From an uncultured Actinomycetes bacterium (GTDB lineage: Bacteria > Actinomycetota > Actinomycetes > Mycobacteriales > Nakamurellaceae), in assembly GCA_937926105.1 (NCBI GenBank), contig CALANS010000162.1:37725-101724 (forward strand): 64,000 bases of DNA. The letters run 5' to 3'. This document shows, piece by piece, positions 53,541 through 63,105 of this stretch. A program made the translations under genes and the position numbers. The notes under the pieces were generated by a model, which was not told where the DNA came from, did not search any database, and was given only the letters and a program-made list of their open reading frames with translations. How positions within the stretch are numbered: position 1 is the stretch's first letter; each line of letters begins with the position of its first letter.

Positions 53541-55199
53541 ATGCGACACCGCACCCTGGCGCGAATTCCAGCGGCCGCGCTGGCCGTCGTCCTGTGCCTT
53601 CCGCTGACCGCCTTCGGCTGGGCCTACGGCACCCACCGGTACGTGGGCACCGAGTACCACCTGGGCGGCACCGCCACCACCGTGGACGGCCCGCAGCCCG
53701 CCGTCACGCAGGCCGCCGACGAGATCGTCGCCGCCACCGACGCGACGCTGCAGCAGATCGCCGCGCACCGCAGCACCCTGGCCTACGGCACTATCACCCC
53801 GGCGCCCGGAGCCCCCGAACTCGACACCTACCCGGGTCCCGCCGGAATTGAGGCATCACCCGAATACCACGTCACCGTCCAGCAGGATGATCGCACCCAG
53901 GACTCGTTCGTCTACTACACCACCGCGAAGAAGACCGACACCAACATCGAGGACGACACCTCCTGGACGTCGTTCTCCTTCCGGGGCCACGTCACCGTGC
54001 ACGTGCAGGCCGCCCACCCCGACGGCCTGACCGGCTGCCTGGTACGTCCGACGGCAGCGCAGATCAGCACCACCTTTACCGACGGCACCTGCACCTTCAC
54101 GCTGAACGGCCCGCGCAATGTCTCGGTGGAGTTCGAGCCGAACGTCACCAATCCCGTGCTGCATCCGATGCTGGTGTTCGCCAACCCCCTGGAGGCCGAC
54201 GTACCGGATGCCAGCGACCCGAACGTGCTGTACTTCGGACCCGGCGTGCACGACATCGGCGCCGAGGTTCCGTTGCGCGACAACGAGACCATCTACCTGG
54301 CTGGTGGCGCGTGGGTGCGCGGCACCTTCATCGCCAACGGACCGGTGCACAACCTGACCATCCGCGGGCGCGGCGTGCTGGACGGCTCGTTCCTGGACAC
54401 CGGGGACCAGACCCAGAACAAGAAGCAACCCGGAATGATCAACATCGCCGACCAGACGTCCTCGAACCTGCTCATCGAGGGCATCACGCTGGCCAATGCG
54501 GTCCGATTCAACGTGCGGGCCCTGGGTCAGTACACCACCATCGAGAACGTCAAGATCATCGACTGGTGGTACTCGGCCGATGGCATGGTGGGTGGCAACT
54601 CCAGCCTGCTGGAGAACAACTTCATCAAGGTCAACGACGACTCGATCAAGCTGTTCTGGGGAGACACCATCGCCAGGCACAACACCATCTGGCAGTTGGA
54701 GAACGGCGCGCCGTTCATGATCAGCTGGAACATCCATGTGGACAGCAACACCTTCCACGTTTACGACAACGACGTCATCCACGCCGAGCACTACAAGATC
54801 GCCAAGTCTGCGATCTTCCGCGCGCTGCACGCCAGCGAGGGGCACTTGAGCCGCTATCTGTTCGAGGACATCCGGGTGGAGGACGCGCATTTCCGATTGT
54901 TCGACCTAACGCTGGACAACAACAAGTGGTACGACCCGGCGCTGGGCTGGGGGTCGTTGGATACGCTGATCTTTCGTAACATCCACGCCGACGGTCCGTT
55001 CGACAACGCCGGTCTGATCCACGGTGCCGGCGCCGACCACCTGGTGAGCAACGTGGCCCTGCAGGACGTCTCGATCGGAGCGACCTGCCTATCCGACGCC
55101 CAGCAGGCCAACATCGACATCGACCCCACCGATACCGACGCCATCAGCATCACCCACTCGGTGCACGGTAGTAGCGGGACCGGCGGATGCGGCCGATGA
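53541..55199 (+). CDS. Secreted right-handed beta-helix glycoside hydrolase (GH49/GH28-like)
   Basis: This is a 552-residue protein. Residues 1-28 are a signal peptide (AALAVVLCLPLTAFG). Residues about 40-215 are a beta-rich N-terminal domain and about 220-540 a parallel beta-helix with repeating NLTIRGRG/NLLIEGIT/TIENVKIID turns. The motifs SADGMVGG, VNDDSIKLFW and HNTIWQLENGAPFMISW resemble clan GH-N enzymes, nearer to GH49 dextranase-type proteins than to polygalacturonases; the paired Asp residues would be catalytic. It is flanked by two sulfatases, which suggests a sulfated polysaccharide as substrate. Exact specificity is unknown. Confidence 0.8.
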   Translation: MRHRTLARIPAAALAVVLCLPLTAFGWAYGTHRYVGTEYHLGGTATTVDGPQPAVTQAADEIVAATDATLQQIAAHRSTLAYGTITPAPGAPELDTYPGPAGIEASPEYHVTVQQDDRTQDSFVYYTTAKKTDTNIEDDTSWTSFSFRGHVTVHVQAAHPDGLTGCLVRPTAAQISTTFTDGTCTFTLNGPRNVSVEFEPNVTNPVLHPMLVFANPLEADVPDASDPNVLYFGPGVHDIGAEVPLRDNETIYLAGGAWVRGTFIANGPVHNLTIRGRGVLDGSFLDTGDQTQNKKQPGMINIADQTSSNLLIEGITLANAVRFNVRALGQYTTIENVKIIDWWYSADGMVGGNSSLLENNFIKVNDDSIKLFWGDTIARHNTIWQLENGAPFMISWNIHVDSNTFHVYDNDVIHAEHYKIAKSAIFRALHASEGHLSRYLFEDIRVEDAHFRLFDLTLDNNKWYDPALGWGSLDTLIFRNIHADGPFDNAGLIHGAGADHLVSNVALQDVSIGATCLSDAQQANIDIDPTDTDAISITHSVHGSSGTGGCGR

Positions 55200-56725
55200 A
55201 CCCCGCCGGATCCGAAGGCCCCTCGGGGAGCAGGCCCCCCAACATCGTCATCGTGCTGGCCGACGACATGGGCTGGGGCGACCTGGGCTGCTACGGCTCG
55301 GCGATCCCGACGCCGGCGATCGACGCACTGGCCGCGCAGGGCGTGCGGGCCACCGACTGTCACTCGGCGTCGGCGGTCTGCACACCCAGCCGGTACGCGC
55401 TGCTGACCGGCCGGTACTGCTGGCGCGGCCCGCTGAAATCGTTCGTGCTGATGGGGCACGGCCCGGCGCTCATCGAGCCGGGCCGGCCCACGCTGGCATC
55501 GGTGTTGCACGATGCTGGGTACGCGACCGGGGCGTTCGGCAAGTGGCATCTCGGCCTGGGCTGGCGGCACACCGACGGCACGGTGCGCAGCGCCTTCAGC
55601 CCCGGCGAGTCGCTGCACGACGACGTGCAGTCCGACTTCGGCCGGGACATCGATTACGCCGCACCGGTGGTCGGCGGGCCCACCGCACTGGGGTTCGACG
55701 AATTCTTCGGCATCGCCGGCTCCCTGGACATGCCGCCGTACGTGTTGATCGACGGCGACCGCACCGTCGGGATCCCAGACCGGGAGAAGCAGGTGTACCT
55801 CACCGAGCAGCGACCGGGGTTGCAGGTCGACGGCTGGGATGAGTCGAAGGCGGATGCGGCCTTCACCGACCGGGCATGCGCCTTCATCGCCAGGCAGTCA
55901 CCGGACCGGCCGTTCCTGGCGTATCTGGCGACCTCGGCGCCGCACCGGCCGAACGTGCCACCGGCCGAGATCCGGGGCCGCTCCGGGCTGGGGGACAGGG
56001 CGGACGGTGTCTGCCTGGTGGACTGGGCGGTCGGCCGGATCCGGGCCGAGCTGGAGGCGCTGGGCGTGCTGGAGAACACCCTGTTCATCGTCACCAGCGA
56101 CAACGGCGCTCCGATGATCTTCACCGACGACGGTGACGTGGCCGCGCACCGGCCCAACGGGCCGTGGCGGGGCCAGAAGGGCGATCTGTGGGAGGGCGGG
56201 CACCGCGAGCCGTTCGTTGCCCGCTGGCCCGGCGTGCTCCCGGCCGGGTCGAGCGTCGATGCGTCGATGTGCCTGACGGACCTGCTGCCGACCCTCGCCG
56301 CAGCCGCCGGCGCGCCCGTCCCCGCCGGCGCCGCCGAGGACGGCCGGAACATGCTGGCGGTGCTGCGCGGTCTGGAACCGGGAGATCCGGACCGGGTGAT
56401 CGTGCACCACAGCCTGGCCGGGTTCTTCGCCGTCCGGGCCGGCCGGTGGGTCGCGCTGTTCGCCGAGGGGTCGGGCGGCGGCTTCTCGGAGCCCTCGATC
56501 GGATCGCTGTTCGACTCCGGCACCGGCGAGCCGCACCGGGCGCCGCCCTGGGACGCCGCGCACCCGGCCGGGCAGCTCTACGACCTGTCCTCCGACGGCG
56601 GCGAGACGGCAAACCTGTGGGATGCCCGGCCGGATGTGGTGACGTGGCTCTACCGGGCGGCCACGGAGGTGACGGGAGATCCGGCGAACGGCCTGCCCTT
56701 CGACGTGCCGGTCGGCTCGCGCTGA
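55196..56725 (+). CDS. Sulfatase (formylglycine type), second in operon
   Basis: This is a 509-residue sulfatase of the arylsulfatase A/N-acetylgalactosamine-sulfatase type. C62-T-P-S-R66 followed by YALLTGRY is the classic cysteine sulfatase signature; NIVIVLADDMGWGDLGCYG supplies the metal-binding Asp pair and FGKWHLGLGWRH the Lys/His. ATG 55196 overlaps the previous stop (ATGA). There is no signal peptide. It is only distantly like the first sulfatase, so the two probably remove sulfates from different positions of the same glycan. Confidence 0.93.
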   Translation: MNPAGSEGPSGSRPPNIVIVLADDMGWGDLGCYGSAIPTPAIDALAAQGVRATDCHSASAVCTPSRYALLTGRYCWRGPLKSFVLMGHGPALIEPGRPTLASVLHDAGYATGAFGKWHLGLGWRHTDGTVRSAFSPGESLHDDVQSDFGRDIDYAAPVVGGPTALGFDEFFGIAGSLDMPPYVLIDGDRTVGIPDREKQVYLTEQRPGLQVDGWDESKADAAFTDRACAFIARQSPDRPFLAYLATSAPHRPNVPPAEIRGRSGLGDRADGVCLVDWAVGRIRAELEALGVLENTLFIVTSDNGAPMIFTDDGDVAAHRPNGPWRGQKGDLWEGGHREPFVARWPGVLPAGSSVDASMCLTDLLPTLAAAAGAPVPAGAAEDGRNMLAVLRGLEPGDPDRVIVHHSLAGFFAVRAGRWVALFAEGSGGGFSEPSIGSLFDSGTGEPHRAPPWDAAHPAGQLYDLSSDGGETANLWDARPDVVTWLYRAATEVTGDPANGLPFDVPVGSR

Positions 56726-56756
56726 CCGGCCGTCCGGAGTAGGTACGGTAACGAGC

Positions 56757-58193
56757 GTGTCCGATCGTCTGCCCGCCGCTGGACCGGCCGGCATGGCGGT
56801 TGGCGGCGGCGCGCTGCTGCTCCCGCCCCGCGCCCGGCTGCTGTACATCGGCCCGCCGAAGACCGGCACGACCGCCGTCCAGGAGGCGGCGAGGGCGGCC
56901 CGCTCGACGCTGTACCAGCACGGCGTGTACTACCCGGGGCGCCGTCGAAACCACCGGCGGGAGATCTACGCGCTGCTGGGCCAGCCTTACCAGGTGCTAC
57001 AGCGCGCCGCCGGGGAACGGGCCGCACCGGGCGCGACACCCGAGCAGGCCATGTGGACGCCGCCGCCGTCGGAGTGGCGCGCTCTCATGGCGGACATCCA
57101 GGCGGAGGACACTCGACGGATCCTGATCAGCCACGAGGCCGCGGCCGGCGCCTCGGACGAGGTGGCAGAGCGGTTCGTCCGGGAGCTGGGTCGCGACCGC
57201 ATCCATGTCGCCATCTCGTTGCGGTCGCTGGCATCGGTCATCCCGTCCTGGTGGAACGAGCTGGTCAAGAGCGGACCGATCGAACCGTTCGAGCGGGTAC
57301 TGGAACGGCTCTATGGCCGGTCCGAGCCGCCGGTCAGCCCGGTGGTGCGGCAGTACTTCGACCAGGGCGGCCTGGTGGAGCGCTGGGCCCGCGCGGCCGG
57401 ACCGGATCACGTGACCGTGATCATCGCGGACCCGTCGAACAAGAGCCTGCTGCCGGAGGCCTTCGAGCGCATGCTCGCACTGCCAGCGGGCACGTTGTCC
57501 GGGGCGAACCACGGTGGCTTCCGGACCAACAGATCCTTGACGCGAACCGAGGCCGAACTCTTCCGACAGGTGAATGCGGCGATCCCGGATCCCGCCCAGA
57601 TGTCCTGGCCCGTTCATGCCCAGGTGCTGCAGTCGGGCGCGATCGCCGCCATCCTGGACGGTCGGGTCCCGGACGTCGACGAACCCCGGATCCTGATGCC
57701 CCGCTGGGCGGCGGACCTGGCCCTCCGCGACGGTCGCGAGCATGCCGACCGGATCGCACGCTCGGGTGCCCGCGTGGTGGGCGATCTGACGGCGCTGTAT
57801 GCGCAGCCCGCGACCGCGGACGACGCACCAACGGTCGGCGCCGACATCCCGATGGCAATCGCCGTTCAGGCGCTGCTCGGTGCACTCGATGGCGCGACCA
57901 GGTGCGAACACGACACCGCGGCCAGCGCCCGGCGCGTGCACACGCAACTGCGCCGAGCGCACACACAACTGCGCACGGCAAGGGCGCGGCTGCGGCGATC
58001 CCGGGAGCGGGAGCGAGCGCTTCGGGCCCGGACGGTACGCGACCTGCTGGACGCCTTGCCCGCGGGCGCCGCCGCAGCCACCGCAGCGGAATCGTTCCGC
58101 ACTCGCGACCTGGCACGCGCGGTGCTGATCCGCGTGGCACGCCGGCTTCGCTTCCGGCGTGCGGACCCGGCCGCACCGACCTCCACCGGTTGA
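56757..58193 (+). CDS. Sulfotransferase-like P-loop protein
   Basis: This is a 478-residue protein with a PAPS-binding loop near residues 31-39 (IGPPKTGTTAVQ) and a second motif in the region HVAISLRSLASVIPSWWNEL, both typical of sulfotransferases. The C-terminal 100 residues are basic and contain a heptad-like Arg/Leu coiled coil (RRAHTQLRTARARLRRSRER). GTG 56757 lies 31 bases after the second sulfatase. An enzyme that adds sulfate next to two that remove it is curious; it may belong to surface glycan synthesis rather than to the catabolic operon. Confidence 0.75.
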   Translation: MSDRLPAAGPAGMAVGGGALLLPPRARLLYIGPPKTGTTAVQEAARAARSTLYQHGVYYPGRRRNHRREIYALLGQPYQVLQRAAGERAAPGATPEQAMWTPPPSEWRALMADIQAEDTRRILISHEAAAGASDEVAERFVRELGRDRIHVAISLRSLASVIPSWWNELVKSGPIEPFERVLERLYGRSEPPVSPVVRQYFDQGGLVERWARAAGPDHVTVIIADPSNKSLLPEAFERMLALPAGTLSGANHGGFRTNRSLTRTEAELFRQVNAAIPDPAQMSWPVHAQVLQSGAIAAILDGRVPDVDEPRILMPRWAADLALRDGREHADRIARSGARVVGDLTALYAQPATADDAPTVGADIPMAIAVQALLGALDGATRCEHDTAASARRVHTQLRRAHTQLRTARARLRRSRERERALRARTVRDLLDALPAGAAAATAAESFRTRDLARAVLIRVARRLRFRRADPAAPTSTG

Positions 58194-58321
58194 TCGGCAG
58201 GCCATCGCGTCGCCCCCGGAGCGCGGACCGACCGACGCCCGGGCAGGATCCGGGATCCCGTCGCTGCGGCGACACAGACACTCGGCGGCTCGGGACCATC
58301 GTGGCCCGGTAGCGTGAGCCC

Positions 58322-59164
58322 GTGCCCCAGCCCGACCACGCCGACGACCTGGCACTGGCCCGATCACTGGCCGACCTTGCCGATGCGATCAGCCTGCCGC
58401 GGTTCGGCGCGCGCGATCTGCGGGTGGACGCCAAACCGGACATGACGCCCGTCACCGACGCCGACCTGGCGGTGGAGCGCGCGCTGCGGGACGCGCTGGC
58501 CGCCGAGCGGCCGAACGACGCCGTGTTGGGGGAGGAGTTCGCCGACGGTGCCGGGGCGGCGGGGGAGGCCGGCGGCGATCGTGCGGGAGCGCTGCGCCCC
58601 GCCACCGGCCGCCGCTGGGTGATCGACCCGATCGACGGCACCAAGAACTTCGTTCGTGGCGTGCCGGTCTGGGCCACCCTGATCGCCCTGCTGGTCGACG
58701 GGCATCCGGTGGTCGGCGTGGTGTCGGCGCCGGCGCTGGCCCGCCGCTGGTGGGGGGCCGACGGCCTCGGCGCACACACGGTGTTCGCCGGCGACCCCGA
58801 GCGGGCCTGCCACGTCTCCGCCGTCACCGACCTGACCGACGCCTCGCTGTCTCTGTCCGACCTCGCCGAGTGGGAGGACGCCGGACAGGGCGCACAGATG
58901 CGGGCACTGACCCGCCGCTGCTGGCGCACCCGCGGCTACGGCGACTTCTACTCCTACCTGCTGGTGGCCGAGGGGGCGGTGGACATCGCCGCCGAGCCGG
59001 AGCTTTCCCTGTGGGATCTGGCCGCGCTGGTCCCCATCGTCACCGGCGCCGGCGGCACCTTCACCGCCGCCGACGGCGCCCCTGTCACCGCGGCGACTCG
59101 CTCGGCGCTGGCCACCAACGGCCACCTGCATGACGTGGTGTTGGCCGCACTCACGACGGCCTAA
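58322..59164 (+). CDS. hisN: Inositol-monophosphatase family phosphatase, probably histidinol-phosphatase
   Basis: This is a 280-residue Mg-dependent phosphatase. Metal-binding motifs [20 protein letters not shown] and the later [15 protein letters not shown] are intact. In actinobacteria a HisN-type enzyme of this family dephosphorylates histidinol phosphate and the gene often stands just before ftsE. GTG 58322 is the start. An inositol- or fructose-bisphosphatase function cannot be excluded by sequence. Confidence 0.85.
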   Translation: MPQPDHADDLALARSLADLADAISLPRFGARDLRVDAKPDMTPVTDADLAVERALRDALAAERPNDAVLGEEFADGAGAAGEAGGDRAGALRPATGRRWVIDPIDGTKNFVRGVPVWATLIALLVDGHPVVGVVSAPALARRWWGADGLGAHTVFAGDPERACHVSAVTDLTDASLSLSDLAEWEDAGQGAQMRALTRRCWRTRGYGDFYSYLLVAEGAVDIAAEPELSLWDLAALVPIVTGAGGTFTAADGAPVTAATRSALATNGHLHDVVLAALTTA

Positions 59165-59247
59165 ACCGGACACCGGGCGGCGAACCACCCTGGTCACCGG
59201 CTCAGGTAACGCCTGGATAACGCTCCTGCCCGGTAGAGTTTCGCCTT

Positions 59248-59937
59248 GTGATTCACCTGTCCCACGTCACCAAGAGCTACAAGACGTCGACCAGGCCGGC
59301 CCTGGAAGATGTCAGTGTCGACGTGGACAAGGGGGAGTTCGCGTTCCTGATCGGGCCCTCCGGTTCCGGCAAGACCACCTTCTTGCGGTTGCTGCTGCGC
59401 GAGGAGCGGCCCACCGGAGGAACAATCGAGGTTGCCGGCAAGGACCTGGTGAAGCTGCGCCGCTCGCGGGTGGCCGGACACCGCCGCCGGCTGGGCTGCG
59501 TGTTCCAGGACTTCCGGCTGCTGACCAACAAGACCGTCGCGCAGAACGTGGGGTTCGCGCTGGAGGTAACGGGTCGGTCCAAGGCCGTTATCAAGCGGGT
59601 GGTGCCCGAGGTGCTGGAGTTGGTTGGGCTGGAGGGCAAGGCTCACCGGATGCCCCGGGAGCTGTCCGGTGGCGAGCAACAGCGGGTCGCCATTGCGCGC
59701 GCATTCGCCAACCGGCCGCTGCTGCTGCTGGCCGACGAGCCGACCGGCAACCTGGACCCGGATACCTCCACCGAGATCATGCTGCTGCTGGAGCGGATCA
59801 ACCGCACCGGCACCACCGTGCTGATGGCCACCCACGACAACACGATCGTCGACTCGATGCGCCGCCGGGTGATCGAGCTGCACCTGGGCAAGCTGGTGCG
59901 CGACGAGGCGCGCGGCGTGTACGGCGTCGGCCGCTGA
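59248..59937 (+). CDS. ftsE: Cell division ATP-binding protein FtsE
   Basis: This is the 229-residue ATPase of the FtsEX complex, which controls peptidoglycan hydrolysis at the division septum. Walker [10 protein letters not shown] (36-44), the [14 protein letters not shown] signature and the [12 protein letters not shown]alker B are all present. The GTG start is followed at once by the first strand ([11 protein letters not shown]). ftsX follows after 58 bases. Confidence 0.97.
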   Translation: MIHLSHVTKSYKTSTRPALEDVSVDVDKGEFAFLIGPSGSGKTTFLRLLLREERPTGGTIEVAGKDLVKLRRSRVAGHRRRLGCVFQDFRLLTNKTVAQNVGFALEVTGRSKAVIKRVVPEVLELVGLEGKAHRMPRELSGGEQQRVAIARAFANRPLLLLADEPTGNLDPDTSTEIMLLLERINRTGTTVLMATHDNTIVDSMRRRVIELHLGKLVRDEARGVYGVGR

Positions 59938-59995
59938 CGTGCCGCAGAGCCCAGTGCGACCCGGGATGACCCGACGAAGGATGCGAGCCTGACCG

Positions 59996-60886
59996 ATGTT
60001 CACCGAAGCGCTGCGCGGACTCCGCCGCAACATCACCATGACGATCGCGATGATCCTGACCACCGCGATCTCGCTGTGCTTGCTGGGAGCCGGGCTCATC
60101 GTGGCTCGGATGACCGACCAGATGCGGCAGATCTACGGCGACAAGGTAGAGGTGACGATCTACCTGACGGTGGACCAGTCCAAGAAGGATCCGGACTGCC
60201 AGGACAAGGTCTGCCAGGACCTCGGCAATGCGCTGCGCGCGAACAAGCAGGAGATTGAGTCGGTCCGGTATCAGAGCCAGGCTTCCGCCTGGAAGCAATA
60301 CCAGGAGATGTTCGCCGGTCAGCCGGAGATGATCGCCATCGGCCGGCCCACCGACCTGAATGCTTCCTACCACGTCAAGCTCAAGGACCCCGAGCGGTAC
60401 AAGGTGATCCAGGCGCGGTACGCGCATGCGCCCGGCGTGGACTCGGTGACCGACCAGAGCGCCACCCTGGACCGGCTGTTCAAGGTGCTCAACGGCATCC
60501 GCAACGCCACCATCATCGTCGCCCTGGTGCAGGCGCTGGCCTCGCTGTTGCTGATCTCCAACATGGTGCAGATCGCGGCCTTCACCCGCAGAACCGAGAC
60601 CTCGATCATGCGACTGGTCGGCGCCTCCCGATGGCGAACCCAAATGCCGTTCATCGTCGAGGCGGTGGTCTCGGCGATCCTGGGTGCCGCGGTCGCCGTC
60701 GGCGGGCTGGTCGCGATGAAATTCCTGTTCGTGGACAAGGTACTGGGGTCGATCATGCGGGCGGGCATTCTGCCGCCGATCGACGCGTCCGCTCTGGTGT
60801 GGGTGGCGCCGTGGCTGGCCGGGATCGCCGTCGCGCTGGCGGCACTGAGTTCGTACATCACGCTGCGGCTGTACGTCCGGTTGTAG
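59996..60886 (+). CDS. ftsX: Cell division permease-like protein FtsX
   Basis: This is a 296-residue membrane partner of FtsE. One N-terminal helix (residues about 15-40) is followed by an extracellular domain (about 45-165) that in the family contacts a RipC/PcsB-type hydrolase, then three helices. Two cysteines lie close together in the extracellular part ([11 protein letters not shown]) and may form a disulphide. It is co-transcribed with ftsE. Confidence 0.97.
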   Translation: MFTEALRGLRRNITMTIAMILTTAISLCLLGAGLIVARMTDQMRQIYGDKVEVTIYLTVDQSKKDPDCQDKVCQDLGNALRANKQEIESVRYQSQASAWKQYQEMFAGQPEMIAIGRPTDLNASYHVKLKDPERYKVIQARYAHAPGVDSVTDQSATLDRLFKVLNGIRNATIIVALVQALASLLLISNMVQIAAFTRRTETSIMRLVGASRWRTQMPFIVEAVVSAILGAAVAVGGLVAMKFLFVDKVLGSIMRAGILPPIDASALVWVAPWLAGIAVALAALSSYITLRLYVRL

Positions 60887-60906
60887 CCCCGGGTCTTCGG
60901 GCAGTC

Positions 60907-60946
60907 GTGTGGCCCAGCGGGCGGTCCGGCGCGCGCTGGGCCACAC
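60907..60946 (+). terminator. Strong hairpin between ftsX and smpB
   Basis: GTGTGGCCCAGCG and CGCTGGGCCACAC form a perfect 13-bp stem with a 14-base loop, 20 bases after ftsX. It probably ends the ftsEX transcript, so smpB should have its own promoter in the 43 bases that remain. Confidence 0.8.
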
Positions 60947-60989
60947 AACCGGCAAACGCAGTGGCGGTGACGGATACCCTGTCTGAGCT

Positions 60990-61490
60990 ATGACAGCCAA
61001 ATCAGCTAAACCCGCGCACCGGGGCCGCACCCTGATCGCCTCCAACCGCAAGGCACGCCACGACTACGCGATCGTGGACACCGTGGAGGCGGGCATCTCG
61101 CTGACCGGCACCGAGGTCAAGTCGCTGCGCGACGGGCACGCCAACCTGGTCGACGGGTTCGCCACCATCTCCGACGACGAGGTGTGGCTGCGGGGCGTAC
61201 ACATCTCCGAGTACACGCAAGGCACGTGGACCAACCACGCTCCGCGCCGACCCCGCAAGCTGCTGCTGCACCGGGCGCAGATCGACAAACTGGCCGCCAA
61301 GATCCGCGAGGGTGGCTACACGCTGGTGCCGCTGTCGCTGTACTTCCTCGAGGGCCGGGTGAAGGTCGAGCTCGCCCTGGGCCGAGGCAAGAAGGAGTAC
61401 GACAAGCGCCAGTCGATCGCCAAGCGGGATGCCGACCGGGAGGTGCAGCGCTACCTGGGGCGGCGCGCCAAGGGGATGGACCGGGACTGA
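60990..61490 (+). CDS. smpB: tmRNA-binding protein SmpB
   Basis: This is a 166-residue SsrA-binding protein that brings tmRNA to stalled ribosomes for trans-translation. The OB-fold core ([20 protein letters not shown], then [18 protein letters not shown]) and the basic C-terminal tail ([20 protein letters not shown]) are intact. Its RNA partner ssrA lies 1.1 kb downstream on the same strand, separated by one lipoprotein gene. Confidence 0.97.
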   Translation: MTAKSAKPAHRGRTLIASNRKARHDYAIVDTVEAGISLTGTEVKSLRDGHANLVDGFATISDDEVWLRGVHISEYTQGTWTNHAPRRPRKLLLHRAQIDKLAAKIREGGYTLVPLSLYFLEGRVKVELALGRGKKEYDKRQSIAKRDADREVQRYLGRRAKGMDRD

Positions 61491-61544
61491 CCTGCGGGCG
61501 ACGGTCCGGGGAACCGGGCGGGCGGGTCGGTGCGTCGCAGGGAT

Positions 61545-62516
61545 ATGAGGCGTCGACCCACCATCGCAGGCCCGCGCTCCGCACGGCGCCACGGCCTCGT
61601 CCTGGCGTTGCCCGCCGCGCTGCTCCTCGTCGGCGCCATGCTCGCCGGCTGCGCGCAACCGACGGCGGGAGTGGGCGCCGTCGGCAGCTCCGTGCCGACC
61701 ACCACCTCCGCCGGCCTCAGCACGCAGGACACCGGCGGATCGACGACCGCGACCGCGTCCACGACCTCGCCGACGACGAGCACCTGCTCGCCGGCCCCCG
61801 CCATGCACACCGCCGGTCCCGTCGGAGATGACGAGGAGAGTTGGGACGAACCAATACTGACGGTCTCCTGGACGACCAACGGCTGGGGCGCCGAGCAGGT
61901 CAGCGGTCCCACCACGATCACCATCTACCCCGACGGTCGAGTGCTGGCGTTCAGCGGCTCCGGCACCTCGTCTTCGCCGCTGGCCCGGGTGCTGCGCGGG
62001 GAGTTCGACGACTGCCGGCTGGCCGCGCTGGTCACCGCGGCCGACGAGTTGATGGGCCTGGACTTCGGCGCCCCGGCGATCACCGACCAGGGGATGACCC
62101 TGGTGAGCTACCGCACCCGCGACGGGGTCGAGTCGAGCCTGTCGGTGTACGCGCTGGGCATCGGAGACCAGTACGTCACGCAGGACCAGCGCAGTGCCCG
62201 GGAGGAGTTGCACCGCTGGCTGGCGGGCGTGCGGGCGGCCGGCGAGGCGGCACGGCAGGAGTATCGGCCGAGCCGGTTGATGCTGCGGGTCGTCGACACA
62301 GACAGCGACACCATCCGCGCGTTGACCTGGCCGGGCAGCCTGGGATCGTTGGGTGCCGAAGACGGTCCTAAGTGCGTGAACATCGGCGGTGATGACGCCG
62401 TGGCGGTGCGCCGGGCGCTTGGCGACGGCCCGGCACTGGCCCGGTGGAGCGACGGCACCGGCTCGGTCGTCCTGCGGGCGTTCGTGGCACTGCCCGGCGC
62501 CGACCTCTGCCACTGA
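61545..62516 (+). CDS. Secreted lipoprotein of unknown function
   Basis: This is a 323-residue protein. A signal peptide with lipobox GAMLAGC is followed by a Ser/Thr-rich linker (about 50 residues, SSVPTTTSAGLSTQDTGGS and similar) and an exported domain with LTVSWTTNGWGAEQVSG and TITIYPDGRVLAFSG. I recognise no catalytic motif. ATG 61545 is preferred over the upstream GTG 61530 because AGGGAT precedes it. It sits between smpB and ssrA, a spot where actinobacterial genomes often carry a lipoprotein of unknown role. Confidence 0.8.
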   Translation: MRRRPTIAGPRSARRHGLVLALPAALLLVGAMLAGCAQPTAGVGAVGSSVPTTTSAGLSTQDTGGSTTATASTTSPTTSTCSPAPAMHTAGPVGDDEESWDEPILTVSWTTNGWGAEQVSGPTTITIYPDGRVLAFSGSGTSSSPLARVLRGEFDDCRLAALVTAADELMGLDFGAPAITDQGMTLVSYRTRDGVESSLSVYALGIGDQYVTQDQRSAREELHRWLAGVRAAGEAARQEYRPSRLMLRVVDTDSDTIRALTWPGSLGSLGAEDGPKCVNIGGDDAVAVRRALGDGPALARWSDGTGSVVLRAFVALPGADLCH

Positions 62517-62589
62517 CCTCAATCCGCTGGGCGGCGTCGGGAACACCCGGTAGGCTGGTGTCGTTGGAACGCACGTCACCGACACACCT

Positions 62590-62957
62590 GGGGGTGATTG
62601 GTCTCGACAGCGGCTGTCGAGTGAGGAGAAGCGGGTCGAGGAAGGCAACGATGAGCTCGTTAACCACCCGTTGCAAAAAATCAAGCGCCGACTCAAGTCA
62701 GCGCGAGTTCGCCCTCGCTGCCTAAGCGATAGCGACTCCGTCAGACCGGGAGTTCCTCCGCCCCGGACCCTGGCGTCGCCAAGGAGGATCACCGCCGGAC
62801 CCGGCCACGGGGCTCGACGGGACATCTCACAGTGGCTGGGCCCGTCACACCGGCTAGTCCGTGGGACCGGTGGGGCCAAGTAGAGACGTAGCGGACTGCA
62901 CCCGGAGAAGGCCTCACAACACACCGTTGGACGCGGGTTCGATTCCCGCCACCTCCA
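62590..62957 (+). ncRNA. ssrA: Transfer-messenger RNA (tmRNA)
   Basis: The gene begins with GGGGGTGATTGGTCTCGACA and ends with the T-arm GGTTCGATTCCCGCC and acceptor strand CACCTCC plus discriminator A. G1-G7 pairs with the 3' strand including one G-U pair. The mRNA-like part resumes at 62687 and encodes the tag ADSSQREFALAA followed by TAA (62723-62725), close to the mycobacterial ADSHQRDYALAA. CCA is not encoded in full at the 3' end. tmRNA with SmpB rescues stalled ribosomes and marks nascent chains for proteolysis. Confidence 0.97.
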
Positions 62958-62973
62958 CTTGTTCTAGTAAGTT

Positions 62974-63005
62974 CCCGGTAGGTGTCCAGATGGACACCTA
63001 CCGGG
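62974..63005. repeat. Near-perfect 32-bp palindrome just after tmRNA
   Basis: Two 15-bp arms (62974-62988 and 62991-63005, left arm CCCGGTAGGTGTCCA) are perfectly complementary around a two-base centre. It begins 16 bases after tmRNA. It may be the tmRNA terminator (no T-tract), or, given that the 3' end of tmRNA is a common integration site, part of a recombination region. Confidence 0.75.
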
Positions 63006-63105
63006 AGTCGTTAGAACCCGATGCTCTCCTTGCTCGCAGGGTTGCGAACAGCCCGAGGGCGATGCGTCCACCGCCGCGACGGCGGATCAGTGGGAAAATG
63101 CTCGG

